Below, piece by piece: positions 8,780 through 18,003 of a stretch of DNA of 64,000 nt; position 1 is the first letter of the stretch; every line of letters starts with the position of its first letter. The notes beneath the pieces were generated by a model. The model was not told where the DNA came from. It did no database searches and saw only the letters and a list, made by a program, of their open reading frames with translations. The translations under genes were made by a program, and so were the position numbers. This stretch comes from Azospirillum formosense (GTDB taxonomy: Bacteria > Pseudomonadota > Alphaproteobacteria > Azospirillales > Azospirillaceae): positions 201,001-265,000 of the forward strand of contig NZ_CP159403.1 in the NCBI RefSeq assembly GCF_040500525.1, given 5' to 3'.

Positions 8780-9694
8780 TTACGGCGCCTCTTCCGCCAC
8801 CGCGGCCGCGGCCAGAGCCCAGAAGGCCTCCGCCGCCGGGCTCTGGCGCGCGCGCGGGCGATAGAGGCGCACCTCCACCGGGATTTCCCAGCCCGCCCCG
8901 CCGGCCCGCACCAGCCGTCCCGCCGCCAGGTCTTCGCCGATCAGGCTGTCCGGCAGCCACGCCACGCCGCGCCCGTCGCGGGCCAGCGTGCGCAGCACCG
9001 CGGCGAGGTGCGAGGTGAAGACGGTGTCGAGCGCCAGCGGGGCCGGGAAGCCGCCGCGCGCCGCCGTGACGATGCGCCCCATGCCGGATTCCGGGCTGTA
9101 GGCGAGATGGGGCAGGGCGGCCCCGTTCCCGGTCAGGGCGTGCCGCGGCGCGCCCGCCCCGTCCGGAGCGCAGACCGGCACCAGACGGTCGCTTCCCACC
9201 GCGGCCGAGCGGAAGGCCGCGCCCTCCAGCCGGGAGGGGGCCGCCGCATGGGCGTGGCACAGCAGGAACTGCGCCTGCCCCTGCGTCATCACCTGCTCGC
9301 AGGCCTGCATGCTGTCGGACAGCAGATGGATGGCGCCCAGCCGCGCCTGCCCCTCCAGCCGGCCGAGCCAGGTCGGGAAGAAGGTCAGCGACAGCGCGTG
9401 GGTCGCCGCGAAGCGCAGCGCCGTGGCCGCCGCCCCGCCGGCCAGCCGTGCCTCCTCCCGCCCCTGCAGCAGCCGGCGCACCGTCTCGTCGGCGAAGGGG
9501 CGGAAGCGGCGCCCGGCCTCGGTCAGCCCGACCGGTTGGGTGCCGCGGTCGAACAGCGGCGTGCCGGTCCAGTCCTCCAGCGCGCGGATGCGGCGGCTGA
9601 AGGCCGGCTGCGTCAGGTTGCGCCGCTGCGCCGCGCGGGAGAAGTTGCCGCACTCCGCCAGGGCGAGGAAATCCTCAAGCCAGTTCAGTTCCAT
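8780..9694 (-). CDS. LysR-family transcriptional regulator
   Basis: A protein of 304 residues with the LysR N-terminal winged helix (LEDFLALAECGNFSRAAQ then RRIRALEDWTGTPLFDR), followed by a periplasmic-binding-like effector domain from about residue 90. It is divergent from the D-tartrate dehydratase gene with a 141-bp intergenic space, the classic arrangement for LysR control of the divergent gene. By inference it responds to tartrate or a product; the sequence does not show the effector. Confidence 0.9.
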   Translation of the reverse strand: MELNWLEDFLALAECGNFSRAAQRRNLTQPAFSRRIRALEDWTGTPLFDRGTQPVGLTEAGRRFRPFADETVRRLLQGREEARLAGGAAATALRFAATHALSLTFFPTWLGRLEGQARLGAIHLLSDSMQACEQVMTQGQAQFLLCHAHAAAPSRLEGAAFRSAAVGSDRLVPVCAPDGAGAPRHALTGNGAALPHLAYSPESGMGRIVTAARGGFPAPLALDTVFTSHLAAVLRTLARDGRGVAWLPDSLIGEDLAAGRLVRAGGAGWEIPVEVRLYRPRARQSPAAEAFWALAAAAVAEEAP

Positions 9695-9835
9695 CGCCGC
9701 TCCGCCAACCCCCGCTCCATCGGCCCATCATGCCGGACGCGCATCGTGCGATTTGAAACTGGCATTGGCCCGGCGGTCCCGTCCATCCCTATCCTGCGGC
9801 CCGGGGCATCGGAAAAGCCAAGGGGAAGCAGCGCC

Positions 9836-11011
9836 ATGCGCATCGTGGAGATCCGGGAAAAGACCGTCGGCATCAAGTCCGACATCGCCAACGCCTACAT
9901 CGATTTCAGCCAGATGACCTGCTCCACCGTGGCGGTCATCACCGACGTGGTGCGCGACGGCAAGCCGGTGATCGGCTACGGCTTCAACTCGAACGGCCGC
10001 TACGGCGCCGGCGGCCTGATGCGGGAGCGCTTCATCCCCCGCCTGACCTCGGCCGCTCCCGACAGCCTGATCGACGAGGCGAGCGGCAACCTGGACCCGT
10101 TCAAGATCTGGGCGCGGCTGATGACCAACGAGAAGCCGGGCGGCCACGGCGAACGCTCGGTCGCGGTGGGCACCATCGACATGGCGGTGTGGGACGCCGT
10201 TGCGAAGATCGCCGGCAAGCCGCTCTACCGCCTGCTCGCCGACCGCTACCGCGGCGGTGTTGCCGACGAGTCGGTCTGGGTCTACGCCGCGGGCGGCTAC
10301 TACTACCCCGGCAAGGGGGTAGAGGCGCTCCAGGACGAGATGCGCAGCTACCGCGACCGCGGCTACAAGGTCGTGAAGATGAAGATCGGCGCCACCTCCC
10401 TGGAGGACGACCTGCGCCGCATCGAGGCGGTGCTGGAGGTGGTCGGCGACGGGCGGAACCTCTGCGTGGACGCCAACGGCCGCTTCGACCTGAAGACCGC
10501 CATCGCCTACGCCGAGGCGCTGAAGCCCTACGACCTTTTCTGGTACGAGGAGGCGGGCGACCCGCTCGACTACGCGCTCCAGGCCGAGCTGGCGAACCAC
10601 TATGACCGCCCCATGGCGACCGGCGAGAACCTGTTCAGCCACCAGGACGCCCGCAACCTGATCCGCCACGGCGGCATGCGCCCGGACCGCGACTGGCTGC
10701 AGTTCGACTGCGCGCTCAGCTACGGCCTCGTCGAGTACATGCGCACGCTGGACATGCTGGCGGAGAACGGCTGGTCGAGCCGCCGCGTCGTGCCGCACGG
10801 CGGCCACCAGATGTCGCTGAACATCGCCGCCGGCCTGCATCTGGGCGGCAACGAGTCCTACCCGGACGTGTTCAAGCCCTTCTGCGGCTTCGCCGACAGC
10901 ATCGCCGTCGAGGACGGGCGCGTCCGCCTGCCGGACCTGCCGGGAATCGGCTTCGAGGACAAGGCGGAGCTGTTCCGCACCATGCGGGAGGCGCTGGAGA
11001 CCGCGGCCTGA
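9836..11011 (+). CDS. tarD: D(-)-tartrate dehydratase
   Basis: A protein of 391 residues of the mandelate racemase branch of the enolase superfamily. Long stretches agree with what I recall of Bradyrhizobium TarD: NAYIDF, GYGFNSNGRYG, NEKPGGHGERSVAVGTIDM, YAAGGYYYPGKG, MATGENLFSHQDARN and PHGGHQMSLNIAAG. Visible active-site elements are KMK at 181-183, the metal carboxylates in VDAN (D212), YEE (E238/E239) and TGEN (E264), and His321/His324 in PHGGH. It dehydrates D-tartrate to oxaloacetate. The start at 9836 follows AAGGGGAAGC. Likely controlled by the divergent LysR gene. No dedicated transporter is adjacent. Confidence 0.9.
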   Translation: MRIVEIREKTVGIKSDIANAYIDFSQMTCSTVAVITDVVRDGKPVIGYGFNSNGRYGAGGLMRERFIPRLTSAAPDSLIDEASGNLDPFKIWARLMTNEKPGGHGERSVAVGTIDMAVWDAVAKIAGKPLYRLLADRYRGGVADESVWVYAAGGYYYPGKGVEALQDEMRSYRDRGYKVVKMKIGATSLEDDLRRIEAVLEVVGDGRNLCVDANGRFDLKTAIAYAEALKPYDLFWYEEAGDPLDYALQAELANHYDRPMATGENLFSHQDARNLIRHGGMRPDRDWLQFDCALSYGLVEYMRTLDMLAENGWSSRRVVPHGGHQMSLNIAAGLHLGGNESYPDVFKPFCGFADSIAVEDGRVRLPDLPGIGFEDKAELFRTMREALETAA

Positions 11012-11109
11012 GCTGGCGTCCGCGCCGCGCCGCTCCCTGTACGGGCGGTATAGGGCGTTGACTCGCGCCGGATCGTCCTCACATGCTGTTGCGGTGTTCA
11101 ACAGTTTTG

Positions 11110-11123
11110 AAAGGAGGTGATCC
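11110..11123 (+). promoter_or_regulatory. Full-length Shine-Dalgarno (14-nt anti-16S match)
   Basis: AAAGGAGGTGATCC is the exact complement of the last 14 bases of bacterial 16S rRNA. It ends one base before the ATG at 11125, with the GGAGG core 7 bases from the start. Natural sites rarely pair beyond 5-8 bases. Confidence 0.85.
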
Positions 11124-11124
11124 A

Positions 11125-11298
11125 ATGTCTCATGGAGCCAAGCCGGTAGCCGTACTGTTCGGTCTCGCCGCCCTCCTGACGGCGGGGGTCGCCAGCGCGG
11201 ATTGCTCCTCCAGCCACAGCGCCAGCGCCGGCACGCAGAAGCCGGCCAGCGACACGGTCGCCACCGGCGACCGGGCTTCGGGCAGCACCCGCGGCTGA
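11125..11298 (+). CDS. Small exported protein, 57 residues
   Basis: MSHGAKPVAVLFGLAALLTA followed by GVASA^DC looks like a signal peptide with cleavage after ASA, leaving about 33 residues rich in Ser, Thr, Gly and Ala with one cysteine near the new N-terminus. It is flanked by an extreme ribosome-binding site and a factor-independent terminator, so it is a self-contained, probably strongly translated transcription unit. I recognise no family. The Cys just after the cleavage point could alternatively be a poor lipobox (A-S-A-D-C does not fit well). Confidence 0.7.
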   Translation: MSHGAKPVAVLFGLAALLTAGVASADCSSSHSASAGTQKPASDTVATGDRASGSTRG

Positions 11299-11331
11299 TA
11301 CCAGCAACGCAACACCGGCAGCACCATGCAG

Positions 11332-11371
11332 AACGGGCCGTTTCCCATCCGGGAAGCGGCCCGTTTCTTTT
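11332..11371 (+). terminator. Rho-independent terminator
   Basis: An AACGGGCCG..TTCCC stem pairs with GGGAA..CGGCCCGTT around a four-base loop, followed by TCTTTT. It lies 34 bp after the small exported protein. Confidence 0.85.
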
Positions 11372-11568
11372 GGCCCCCCATCCAACGAAGCCAACGGGTG
11401 GCGAAGCCATGATCTTCCATCCGGATTGCCTGGATAATCCTGTCATCAAGTTGTGGCTTTCTGATCCACGAAAGAAATTCTCCAAGTCGGTGCCGCGTCC
11501 GGTGCGGTGATGTACTGCGGTTTCCACGGGCGTTCGGCCCCACGAAACCTCAACGACGTGGAGACCTC

Positions 11569-12168
11569 ATGCAGTACCGAAAAAGCTCCGGAATCGACTT
11601 GGGCTCGACCTGCTGCGGCAGCCTTCGGCACGACTCCCGCCGGACCTTTCTGAAGATCGCCGCGCTGGGCGCCGGGGCCGCGCTGATGGCGCCTCTGAGC
11701 GCCGGCGCGGCCCAGCCCGCCGGGGAGGTGGAGGCGCTTCTGCTCTCCTGCATGGATTACCGGCTGATCGACGACATCGGCCGCTACATGGACCGGCGCG
11801 GGCTGACCAACCGCTACGACCATGTGATCCTGGCCGGCGCGTCGCTGGGCGTCCTGACCGACCAGAAGAAGGCATGGGGCGAGGCCTTTTGGGACCATGT
11901 GGCGGTCGCCAAGCAGCTGCACCGGATCAAGCGCGTGATGATCATGGACCACCGCGACTGCGGCGCCTACCGCGTCTTCCTGAAAACGGATCCGGCGGGG
12001 GACCTGGCGGGGGACTTGGCGGCGGACCCGGAGCGGGAGACCGCCGTCCACACCGAACAGCTCCGCGCGCTGGGCGCCGGGATCAAGGCGCGGCACCCCG
12101 ACCTGGAGGTGGAACTGCTGCTGATGGCGCTCGATGGCAGCGTCGAGGCCATCGCCGAATCCGCCTGA
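11569..12168 (+). CDS. Tat-exported beta-carbonic-anhydrase-like protein
   Basis: A protein of 199 residues. An S-R-R-T-F-L-K twin-arginine motif at 23-29 precedes a hydrophobic Ala-rich segment, predicting Tat export of a folded metalloprotein. The mature part carries the complete beta-carbonic anhydrase zinc signature: C61-M-D-Y-R65 (Cys ligand with the Asp-Arg dyad) and H128-R-D-C131. A GAS segment (LAGASLGVL) lies between them. The domain is shorter than classical enzymes and resembles 'carbonic anhydrase-like' proteins of alphaproteobacteria. It probably hydrates CO2 in the periplasm. The 270 bp upstream hold a terminator and no convincing gene. Confidence 0.75.
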   Translation: MQYRKSSGIDLGSTCCGSLRHDSRRTFLKIAALGAGAALMAPLSAGAAQPAGEVEALLLSCMDYRLIDDIGRYMDRRGLTNRYDHVILAGASLGVLTDQKKAWGEAFWDHVAVAKQLHRIKRVMIMDHRDCGAYRVFLKTDPAGDLAGDLAADPERETAVHTEQLRALGAGIKARHPDLEVELLLMALDGSVEAIAESA

Positions 12169-12422
12169 GGACGGGCGGGAAACGCCGTGGCGCCGGGGCA
12201 TCGGGCACCCGTTCCTCCGGCGCCTCTATAATTCGTATGCGAAATAGTCGGTTGAGCGCGGACCCTCCTTTTGGTAAACGCAAGGTAAGGATGTGGCCGG
12301 CGAGGTAGCGGGACACCGCTGCCGCGGATACGACGGCGTGCATCGGACCCGGGGTGCCGTTCGTCCCTTGGGAAGTGCTGGGTTGTGCCGTTCCCTTCCG
12401 CCGAGCTGTTCCCGGGCCACCG

Positions 12423-15341
12423 ATGAGCATTCTCACACGCCTTGTCCTGCTCGTTCTTCTCGCCAGCCTGCCGGCCATCGGCATCCTGGCCCACAACAGC
12501 CTGACCGCCATCGAGGCGGGGGAGCGGCAGGCCGAGGCGGAGGCCCGCCGCCTCCTGACGCTGATCCAGGACGAGCAGCAGCGGGTCGTGGAGGGCATGC
12601 GCGGCGTGCTGGTGACGGTGGCCGAGCTGGCGCCGCGGCTCGCCGTCGATCCGCAGCAATGCTCCTCCACCCTGAACCGCCTGCGCGGCCGGCTGCCGCG
12701 GGTGAAGGGCATCGCCCTGACCGATCTCGACGGTTCGGTCCGCTGCGCCAGCGATTCGAAGTTGAACGGCCTGATGGTGGCGGCGCTGCCGCACATCCGC
12801 ATGGCGCTGTACGGGCAGGGCTTCGTCGTCGGCGACTACGCGGTGCGGCGGCTGGACGGGCGGCCCGTGCTGCCCTTCGCGGCGCCCTACACCGACGGGG
12901 CGGGCCGCATGGCGGGGGTGGTGTCCATCGCGCTCGACGCCGGATGGCTGCGCGATTATCTGGCGGAGAAGCCGCTGCCGCCGAACGCCATGCTGGTGCT
13001 GGCCGACCGCAACGGCACGTTGCTGGGCCGCTTCCCCGCAACGGACGAGCAGCGGGTGGGCAAGCCGCTTCCCGAACCGCTGATGGCCCTGCTGCGCGCG
13101 CCGTCCGACGGCGTGGCGGAGGTCGCCGGGCTGGACGGCGAGCCGCGGATCCTGGCCTACGCGCCGGTGGACCAGAAGGTGCGCGAGCTGTTCCTGGCGG
13201 TCGGTCTGGACCGGACGGAGGCGCTGCGCCCCGTCACCGCCGCGGCGGAGCGCAGCGCCTTCCTGCTGGCGCTGGCCGCGGCGCTGTCCCTGGCCGCCGC
13301 CTGGATCGGCGCGCGGCTGTTCGTGCTGCGCCCGGTGGCCCGGCTGAAGCGGGTGGTCGAGCGGTGGAGCGCCGGGGACCGGGACGCGCGGATCGGACGG
13401 CCGGGCGACACATCGGAGATCGGTGCCCTGGGCCTCGCCTTCGACTCCATGGCGCAGGAACTCCAGGCGCGGGAACGGGCCCGCGACGCCGCCCACGCCG
13501 CCGAACACCGCATGGCCGCGATCCTCGCCGCCTCCACCGACGCGGTGGTCGAGCTGGACCACGAGGGCCGCGTGACGCTCGCCAACGACAAGGCGGCGCG
13601 CCTGTTCGGCGACGGCGGGGACCTCGTGGGCCATGTCTTCGTGGCTCTGCTGCCGCCCGGAGTGGCCGAGACCTTCGCCGCGCGCCTGCGCGACGCGCTG
13701 GACCGCGGGGAGCCGGAGGAATTCGAGATCCGGCTGGTCGGTGAGGGGAATCGGGGCGGTGGCGACTGGTACGCCCTGCGCCTGTTCGCCACCGGCGACC
13801 GGCTGGCCGTCTACGCCCAGGACGTGACGCGCCGCAAGGAGGACGAACGGGCCATCCGTCGGGCGGTGGAGCGCCACCGCTCCCTGCTGGAGACCGCCGC
13901 CGACGCGATTCTTCTGGTGGACGCCAACGGCACGGTGCACACCTACAACCGCGGCGCGGAGCGCGTCTTCGGCCATTCCCCGGCCGACGCGGTCGGGACG
14001 GACGTGCGCCGCCTGATCCCCGGCGGCCTGATCACGGAGCCCCTCAGCGCGGACCGGCTGGCCGACGGCGTCGCCCGCGAGGTCGAGGGCCGCCGCCGCG
14101 ACGGGCTGGCGGTGCCGCTGGAGCTGTCGCTCTCGGCCTGGAGCGACGGCGGCGACCGCTTCTTCACCGCCATCCTGCGCGACATCACCGAGCGCAAGCG
14201 CACCGAATCGGCGCTGCGCCGCGCCAAGGATCAGGCGGAGCGGGCCAACCGCGCGAAGTCGCGCTTCCTCGCCGCGGCCAGCCACGACCTGCGCCAGCCG
14301 GTGCAGTCGCTGTTCTTCCTCACCTCGGCGCTGGGCGAGCAGACGCAGGGCACCCCGGGCCACGGCACGCTGAAGACCATGCAGCAGGCGTTGGAGGCGC
14401 TGAAGCGCCTGCTCGACGGCCTGCTGGACATCTCCAAGCTCGACGCCGGGGTGGTCGAGCCGGTGACGACCACCGTGGCGATCCAGCCCCTCTTCGAACG
14501 CCTTGCCGCCGAATACGCGCCGGAGGCGGCGCGGCGCGGCCTGACCCTGCGCGTCGTGCCGACCACGCTGCACGCGCGCAGCGACCCCATGCTGCTGGAG
14601 CGGATCATCCGCAACCTGCTCGACAACGCGCTGCGCTACACCGGGCGGGGCGGGGTGCTGCTGGGCGTGCGGCGGTCGCGCCGCCGCTTCCACATCGCCG
14701 TGTGCGACAGCGGCGCCGGCATTCCGCCGGACCGCCAGGAGGACATCTTTGAGGAATTCACCCAGCTCGGCAACCCGGAGCGCGATCGCGAGAAGGGGCT
14801 TGGTCTTGGCCTCGCCATCGTGCGGCGGCTGTGCGCCCTGCTCGGCCATTCCGTGGCCCTGCGGTCGCGGCCGGGCAGCGGATCGACCTTCCTGGTCACC
14901 GTCCCCGCCGCCGAACCGCTGCGCCCGGCGGTGACGACGGTTCCGGCGGTCGGGCGGACGGAGGGCGGCGGGTGCCGGCTCGTCCTGATCATCGACGACG
15001 AGGTGATCATCCTGATGGGGCTGCGCGCCATGTTGGAGGGCTGGGGCTATGAGGTCATCGCCGCCACCGCCGGGGACGAGGCGATCCGCCTGCTCGACGA
15101 GGCCGGGCGGCGGCCGGACGTGATCCTGGCCGACTACCGGCTGCGCAACGGCAAGACCGGGCCGGAGGCCCTGCGCGCCATCCACGCCCATTGCCGGGCG
15201 TCGATCCCCAGCATCATCCTGACCGGCGACACCGCCCCCGAACGCATCGTCGAGGCCCAGCGCAGCGGCTTCGCCATCCTGCACAAGCCGGTGTCGTCCC
15301 ATCACCTGAAGCAGGTGGTGGCCGAAGCCGGGGGCCGCTGA
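12423..15341 (+). CDS. Hybrid sensor histidine kinase / response regulator
   Basis: A protein of 972 residues. Order: TM helix (3-22), extracytoplasmic Cache-like sensor (~23-275), second TM helix (~278-298), HAMP (~300-350), two PAS domains (~360-480 and ~487-600; each ends in a linker like DVTRRKEDERAI or DITERKRTESAL), HisKA with phospho-accepting H621 in AASHDLRQPVQS, HATPase (NLLDNALRY, DSGAGIP, GLGLGLAIVRRL), and a C-terminal receiver with D904 in LADYRL. A-S-H-D-L-R-Q-P places it with hybrid kinases that often control lifestyle switches. An upstream in-frame ATG at 12354 is less likely because the TM helix starts right at 12423. No partner regulator is adjacent. Confidence 0.92.
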   Translation: MSILTRLVLLVLLASLPAIGILAHNSLTAIEAGERQAEAEARRLLTLIQDEQQRVVEGMRGVLVTVAELAPRLAVDPQQCSSTLNRLRGRLPRVKGIALTDLDGSVRCASDSKLNGLMVAALPHIRMALYGQGFVVGDYAVRRLDGRPVLPFAAPYTDGAGRMAGVVSIALDAGWLRDYLAEKPLPPNAMLVLADRNGTLLGRFPATDEQRVGKPLPEPLMALLRAPSDGVAEVAGLDGEPRILAYAPVDQKVRELFLAVGLDRTEALRPVTAAAERSAFLLALAAALSLAAAWIGARLFVLRPVARLKRVVERWSAGDRDARIGRPGDTSEIGALGLAFDSMAQELQARERARDAAHAAEHRMAAILAASTDAVVELDHEGRVTLANDKAARLFGDGGDLVGHVFVALLPPGVAETFAARLRDALDRGEPEEFEIRLVGEGNRGGGDWYALRLFATGDRLAVYAQDVTRRKEDERAIRRAVERHRSLLETAADAILLVDANGTVHTYNRGAERVFGHSPADAVGTDVRRLIPGGLITEPLSADRLADGVAREVEGRRRDGLAVPLELSLSAWSDGGDRFFTAILRDITERKRTESALRRAKDQAERANRAKSRFLAAASHDLRQPVQSLFFLTSALGEQTQGTPGHGTLKTMQQALEALKRLLDGLLDISKLDAGVVEPVTTTVAIQPLFERLAAEYAPEAARRGLTLRVVPTTLHARSDPMLLERIIRNLLDNALRYTGRGGVLLGVRRSRRRFHIAVCDSGAGIPPDRQEDIFEEFTQLGNPERDREKGLGLGLAIVRRLCALLGHSVALRSRPGSGSTFLVTVPAAEPLRPAVTTVPAVGRTEGGGCRLVLIIDDEVIILMGLRAMLEGWGYEVIAATAGDEAIRLLDEAGRRPDVILADYRLRNGKTGPEALRAIHAHCRASIPSIILTGDTAPERIVEAQRSGFAILHKPVSSHHLKQVVAEAGGR

Positions 15342-15364
15342 GGGCGCCCCGGCTCCGGTTCCGC

Positions 15365-16639
15365 TCACCGGACCCGCAGGAGCGCGTGGCGCTTGCGCCC
15401 GGCGGACAGGCGGACCTGCCCGTCGCCGTCGAGGTCTCCCAGGGTCAGAAGCGCCGCCTCGTCGGTGACGGGGGAGCCGTTCACCCGCGCCCCGCCGTCG
15501 CGGATCAGCCGCCTTGCGGCCCCCTTGGACTCGGCGAGCCCGGCGGCGGCCAGCAGGTCGGCCAGCCGGACGCCGGCGGCGAGGTCGGCGCGGGCGGCCT
15601 CCACCGTCGGCAGGCCGTCGCCGGCTGCGGCCTCCTCGAAGACCCGGCGGGCGGTCTCCCCGGCCTCGGCCGCCGCCGCCGCGCCGTGGCAGAGGGATGT
15701 GGCCTCATGGGCGAGGATCTTCTTGGCCTCGTTGATCTCCGATCCCCGGAGCGCCTCCAGCCGGGCGATCTCGTCCAGCGGCAGCTCGGTGAACAGGCGC
15801 AGGAAGCGGCCGACGTCCGCGTCCTCCGTGTTGCGCCAGAACTGCCAGAAATCGTGCGGGCTGCGCCGGTCGGCGTTCAGCCACACCGCCCCCGCCGCCG
15901 TCTTGCCCATCTTGGCGCCCGACGCGGTGGTCAGCAGCGGCGTGGTCAGGCCGAACAGCTCCGTTCCGTCGACGCGGCGGGCCAGCTCGATCCCGTTGAT
16001 GATGTTGCCCCATTGGTCCGACCCGCCCATCTGCAGCCGGCAGCCGTGGCGGCGCGACAGCTCCAGGAAGTCGAAGGCCTGGAGGATCATGTAGTTGAAT
16101 TCCAGGAAGGTCAGCGGCTGCTCGCGGTCGAGCCGCAGCTTGACGGAATCGAAGCTCAGCATCCGGTTGACGGTGAAGTGGCGCCCGATGTCGCGCAGCA
16201 TCGGGATGTAGCGCAGCTCGTCCAGCCAGTCGGCGTTGTCGACCATCACCGCGCCGTTCGGCTGTTCGCTGCCGAAGGACAGGTACTGGGCGAAGGCCCG
16301 GCCGATGCCGGCCATGTTGGCGGCGATCTGCGCGTCGTCCAGCATCGGGCGGCTGGTGTCGCGGAAGCTGGGGTCGCCGATGCGCGTGGTGCCGCCACCG
16401 ATCAGCACGACGGGCCGGTTGCCGGTCTTCTGGAACCAGCGCAGCACCATGATCGACACGAGGTGCCCGACATGCAGGCTGTCCGCCGTGGCGTCGAAGC
16501 CGATGTAGGCGCCGACCGGCCCCCGGCGCAGCAGGGCGTCGAGGCCCGACAGGTCGCTGCCCTGGTGCAGGAAGCCGCGCTCGTCGAGCACGCGCAGGAA
16601 GTCGGACTGGAAGGGGCTGGAAGCGGCGGGTGTCGCCAT
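15365..16639 (-). CDS. tyrS: Tyrosyl-tRNA synthetase
   Basis: A protein of 424 residues, the usual TyrS length. Class I signatures: HIGH-type H-V-G-H at 56-59 and KMSKS-type K-M-G-K-T at 243-247. The tyrosine-binding elements [13 protein letters not shown] and GGSDQWGNI are also present. A C-terminal S4-like RNA-binding domain ([18 protein letters not shown]) completes it. It charges tRNA-Tyr in the cytosol. Convergent with the hybrid kinase gene with 23 bp between stops. A short inverted repeat lies in its 5' leader. Confidence 0.97.
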   Translation of the reverse strand: MATPAASSPFQSDFLRVLDERGFLHQGSDLSGLDALLRRGPVGAYIGFDATADSLHVGHLVSIMVLRWFQKTGNRPVVLIGGGTTRIGDPSFRDTSRPMLDDAQIAANMAGIGRAFAQYLSFGSEQPNGAVMVDNADWLDELRYIPMLRDIGRHFTVNRMLSFDSVKLRLDREQPLTFLEFNYMILQAFDFLELSRRHGCRLQMGGSDQWGNIINGIELARRVDGTELFGLTTPLLTTASGAKMGKTAAGAVWLNADRRSPHDFWQFWRNTEDADVGRFLRLFTELPLDEIARLEALRGSEINEAKKILAHEATSLCHGAAAAAEAGETARRVFEEAAAGDGLPTVEAARADLAAGVRLADLLAAAGLAESKGAARRLIRDGGARVNGSPVTDEAALLTLGDLDGDGQVRLSAGRKRHALLRVR

Positions 16640-16973
16640 GGTGCTGATCTCCGGAAGGGAAGGGCCGCGTCCCGGAGATCATCTGTCGAAGCACATGCCG
16701 CCGGTCCGCGGCGGCATGGTTCCTATGGTCAAGACCGAACGCGCCGCCCTATGGGAGCAGCGGATAATAGCGGCCGAAGTGGTGCGTGCGCGTCGTCATG
16801 GCCGGAAAGCTAGGCGCGCCGGGCCGAGGCGTCAAGGACGGAAGACGCGTCCGGCCCAACCCGTTTGTCCGACGGCCGGGCATGTGGGGTCTGGCGCTCG
16901 CCGCACCCATGCCGCATAAACCCCGTCTTCCCCCTGTCGGGAGGAAGGGTTTTTCGTTTGCGGGGACCCGATC
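16640..16973. other. Gene-free interval between tyrS and ispE
   Basis: A divergent promoter region of 334 bp. Open frames crossing it are shadows of neighbouring genes. It holds a perfect 9-bp inverted repeat in the tyrS leader and, just before ispE, an imperfect GC hairpin followed by five T residues (about 16920-16957) that could act as a leader terminator for ispE. No RNA gene recognised. Confidence 0.5.
16694..16718 (-). promoter_or_regulatory. Hairpin in the tyrS 5' leader
   Basis: CATGCCGCC and GGCGGCATG form a perfect 9-bp stem around a 7-base loop, 55-79 bp before the tyrS start. There is no T-box sequence (no UGGNACC antiterminator element), so it is either a DNA operator or a simple leader hairpin. 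Confidence 0.4.
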
Positions 16974-17990
16974 ATGAGCGCCATCGCCGAAGCCGCGCCG
17001 GCCAAGCTGAACCTCTATCTGCATGTGGTCGGCCGCCGGGACGACGGCTATCACGAGTTGGACAGCCTCGTCGCCTTCGCCGACGTGGCGGACCGGGTGA
17101 CGGTGCAGCCGGGCGTGGCGCGGATCGCTCTGCGCGGGGCCGACCTGCCGCCGGTCGGGCCGCGGCTGGCCATCTCCGGACCCTTCGGCCCGGCGCTGAT
17201 GGGCGAGAGCCCGGCCCAGAACCTCGTCATCCGCGCCGCCCACGCGCTGGCCGCCCGGCTGGGGCGGGAGGCCGACGCGATGATCGCGTTGGAGAAGGCG
17301 CTGCCCGTCGCCTCCGGGATCGGTGGCGGTTCGGCGGACGCCGCCGCGACGCTGCGCGCCCTGGCCCGGCTGTGGGGCGTGGCGGTGGCCGACCCGCGCC
17401 TCTACGAGGTCGCGGCGTCGCTGGGCGCCGACGTGCCGGTCTGCGTCGCCGGGCGGAGCTGCTATTTCAGCGGCGTTGGGGAGGTGCTGGAGGAGGCGCC
17501 GGCCCTGCCGGAGACCTACGCGGTGCTGGTCAACCCCGGCGTGCCGGTGCCGACCCCCGCCGTGTTCAAGGCGCGCCGGGGGGGCTTCTCCGCCCCGGCC
17601 CGCTTCGCCGAGGCGCCGGCCGACGCCGCGGCGCTGGCCGCGCTGCTCAGCGAGCGGCGCAACGACCTGACCGAACCGGCGCTGACCGTCGCTCCGGTGA
17701 TCGCCGCGGTGCTGGCGGCGCTGGACGGCACGGACGGCTGCCTGCTGGCCCGCCTGTCGGGCAGCGGGGCGACCTGCTTCGGCCTCTACGCCGATGCGGA
17801 GCGTGCAGCCGCTGCGGCCCGCTCGATCCAGGCGGCGCAGCCGCGCTGGTGGACGAGGGCCGCCCGGCTGCTGCCAACTCCGGCGGACGCGCCGCCGCTG
17901 CCCACGGGATTGACGGCGCCATCCACCGTCGCCATGGCTCCCCCTCCGCCGGTCCCTTTCCCGGACACCGGCGGCTGGGGAGTCGGTTGA
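16974..17990 (+). CDS. ispE: 4-diphosphocytidyl-2-C-methyl-D-erythritol kinase
   Basis: A protein of 338 residues, somewhat longer than the usual 280-310 because of a Pro/Ala-rich tail. It is a GHMP kinase: N-terminal P-A-K-L-N-L-Y-L with the active-site lysine, the ATP loop G-I-G-G-G-S-A-D-A-A at 115-124, a GADVPVC segment with the catalytic Asp, and SGSGATCFGLY near the C-terminus. It catalyses the ATP-dependent fourth step of the methylerythritol phosphate isoprenoid pathway. The tail PVPFPDTGGWGVG is extra to the family and has no obvious function. Confidence 0.95.
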   Translation: MSAIAEAAPAKLNLYLHVVGRRDDGYHELDSLVAFADVADRVTVQPGVARIALRGADLPPVGPRLAISGPFGPALMGESPAQNLVIRAAHALAARLGREADAMIALEKALPVASGIGGGSADAAATLRALARLWGVAVADPRLYEVAASLGADVPVCVAGRSCYFSGVGEVLEEAPALPETYAVLVNPGVPVPTPAVFKARRGGFSAPARFAEAPADAAALAALLSERRNDLTEPALTVAPVIAAVLAALDGTDGCLLARLSGSGATCFGLYADAERAAAAARSIQAAQPRWWTRAARLLPTPADAPPLPTGLTAPSTVAMAPPPPVPFPDTGGWGVG

Positions 17991-18003
17991 CCTCGGTCGG
18001 GGC

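Noticed and set aside
11409-11510. Short plus-strand frame, 33 codons
   Set aside because: No ribosome-binding site of quality, no homology clue, lies just after a terminator. Cannot be supported.
11967-15368. Very long minus-strand open frame (over 1100 codons) opposite the hybrid kinase gene
   Set aside because: It is a shadow of the kinase gene: Arg/Pro/Gln-rich translation with no domain, exactly opposite a gene with full domain structure.
16920-16957. Hairpin and T5 run before ispE as a riboswitch
   Set aside because: Stem has mismatches and there is no recognised aptamer; listed only as a possible leader terminator.
16749-17243. Minus-strand frame opposite the start of ispE
   Set aside because: Shadow of ispE; it extends past the ispE promoter but has no protein-like features.
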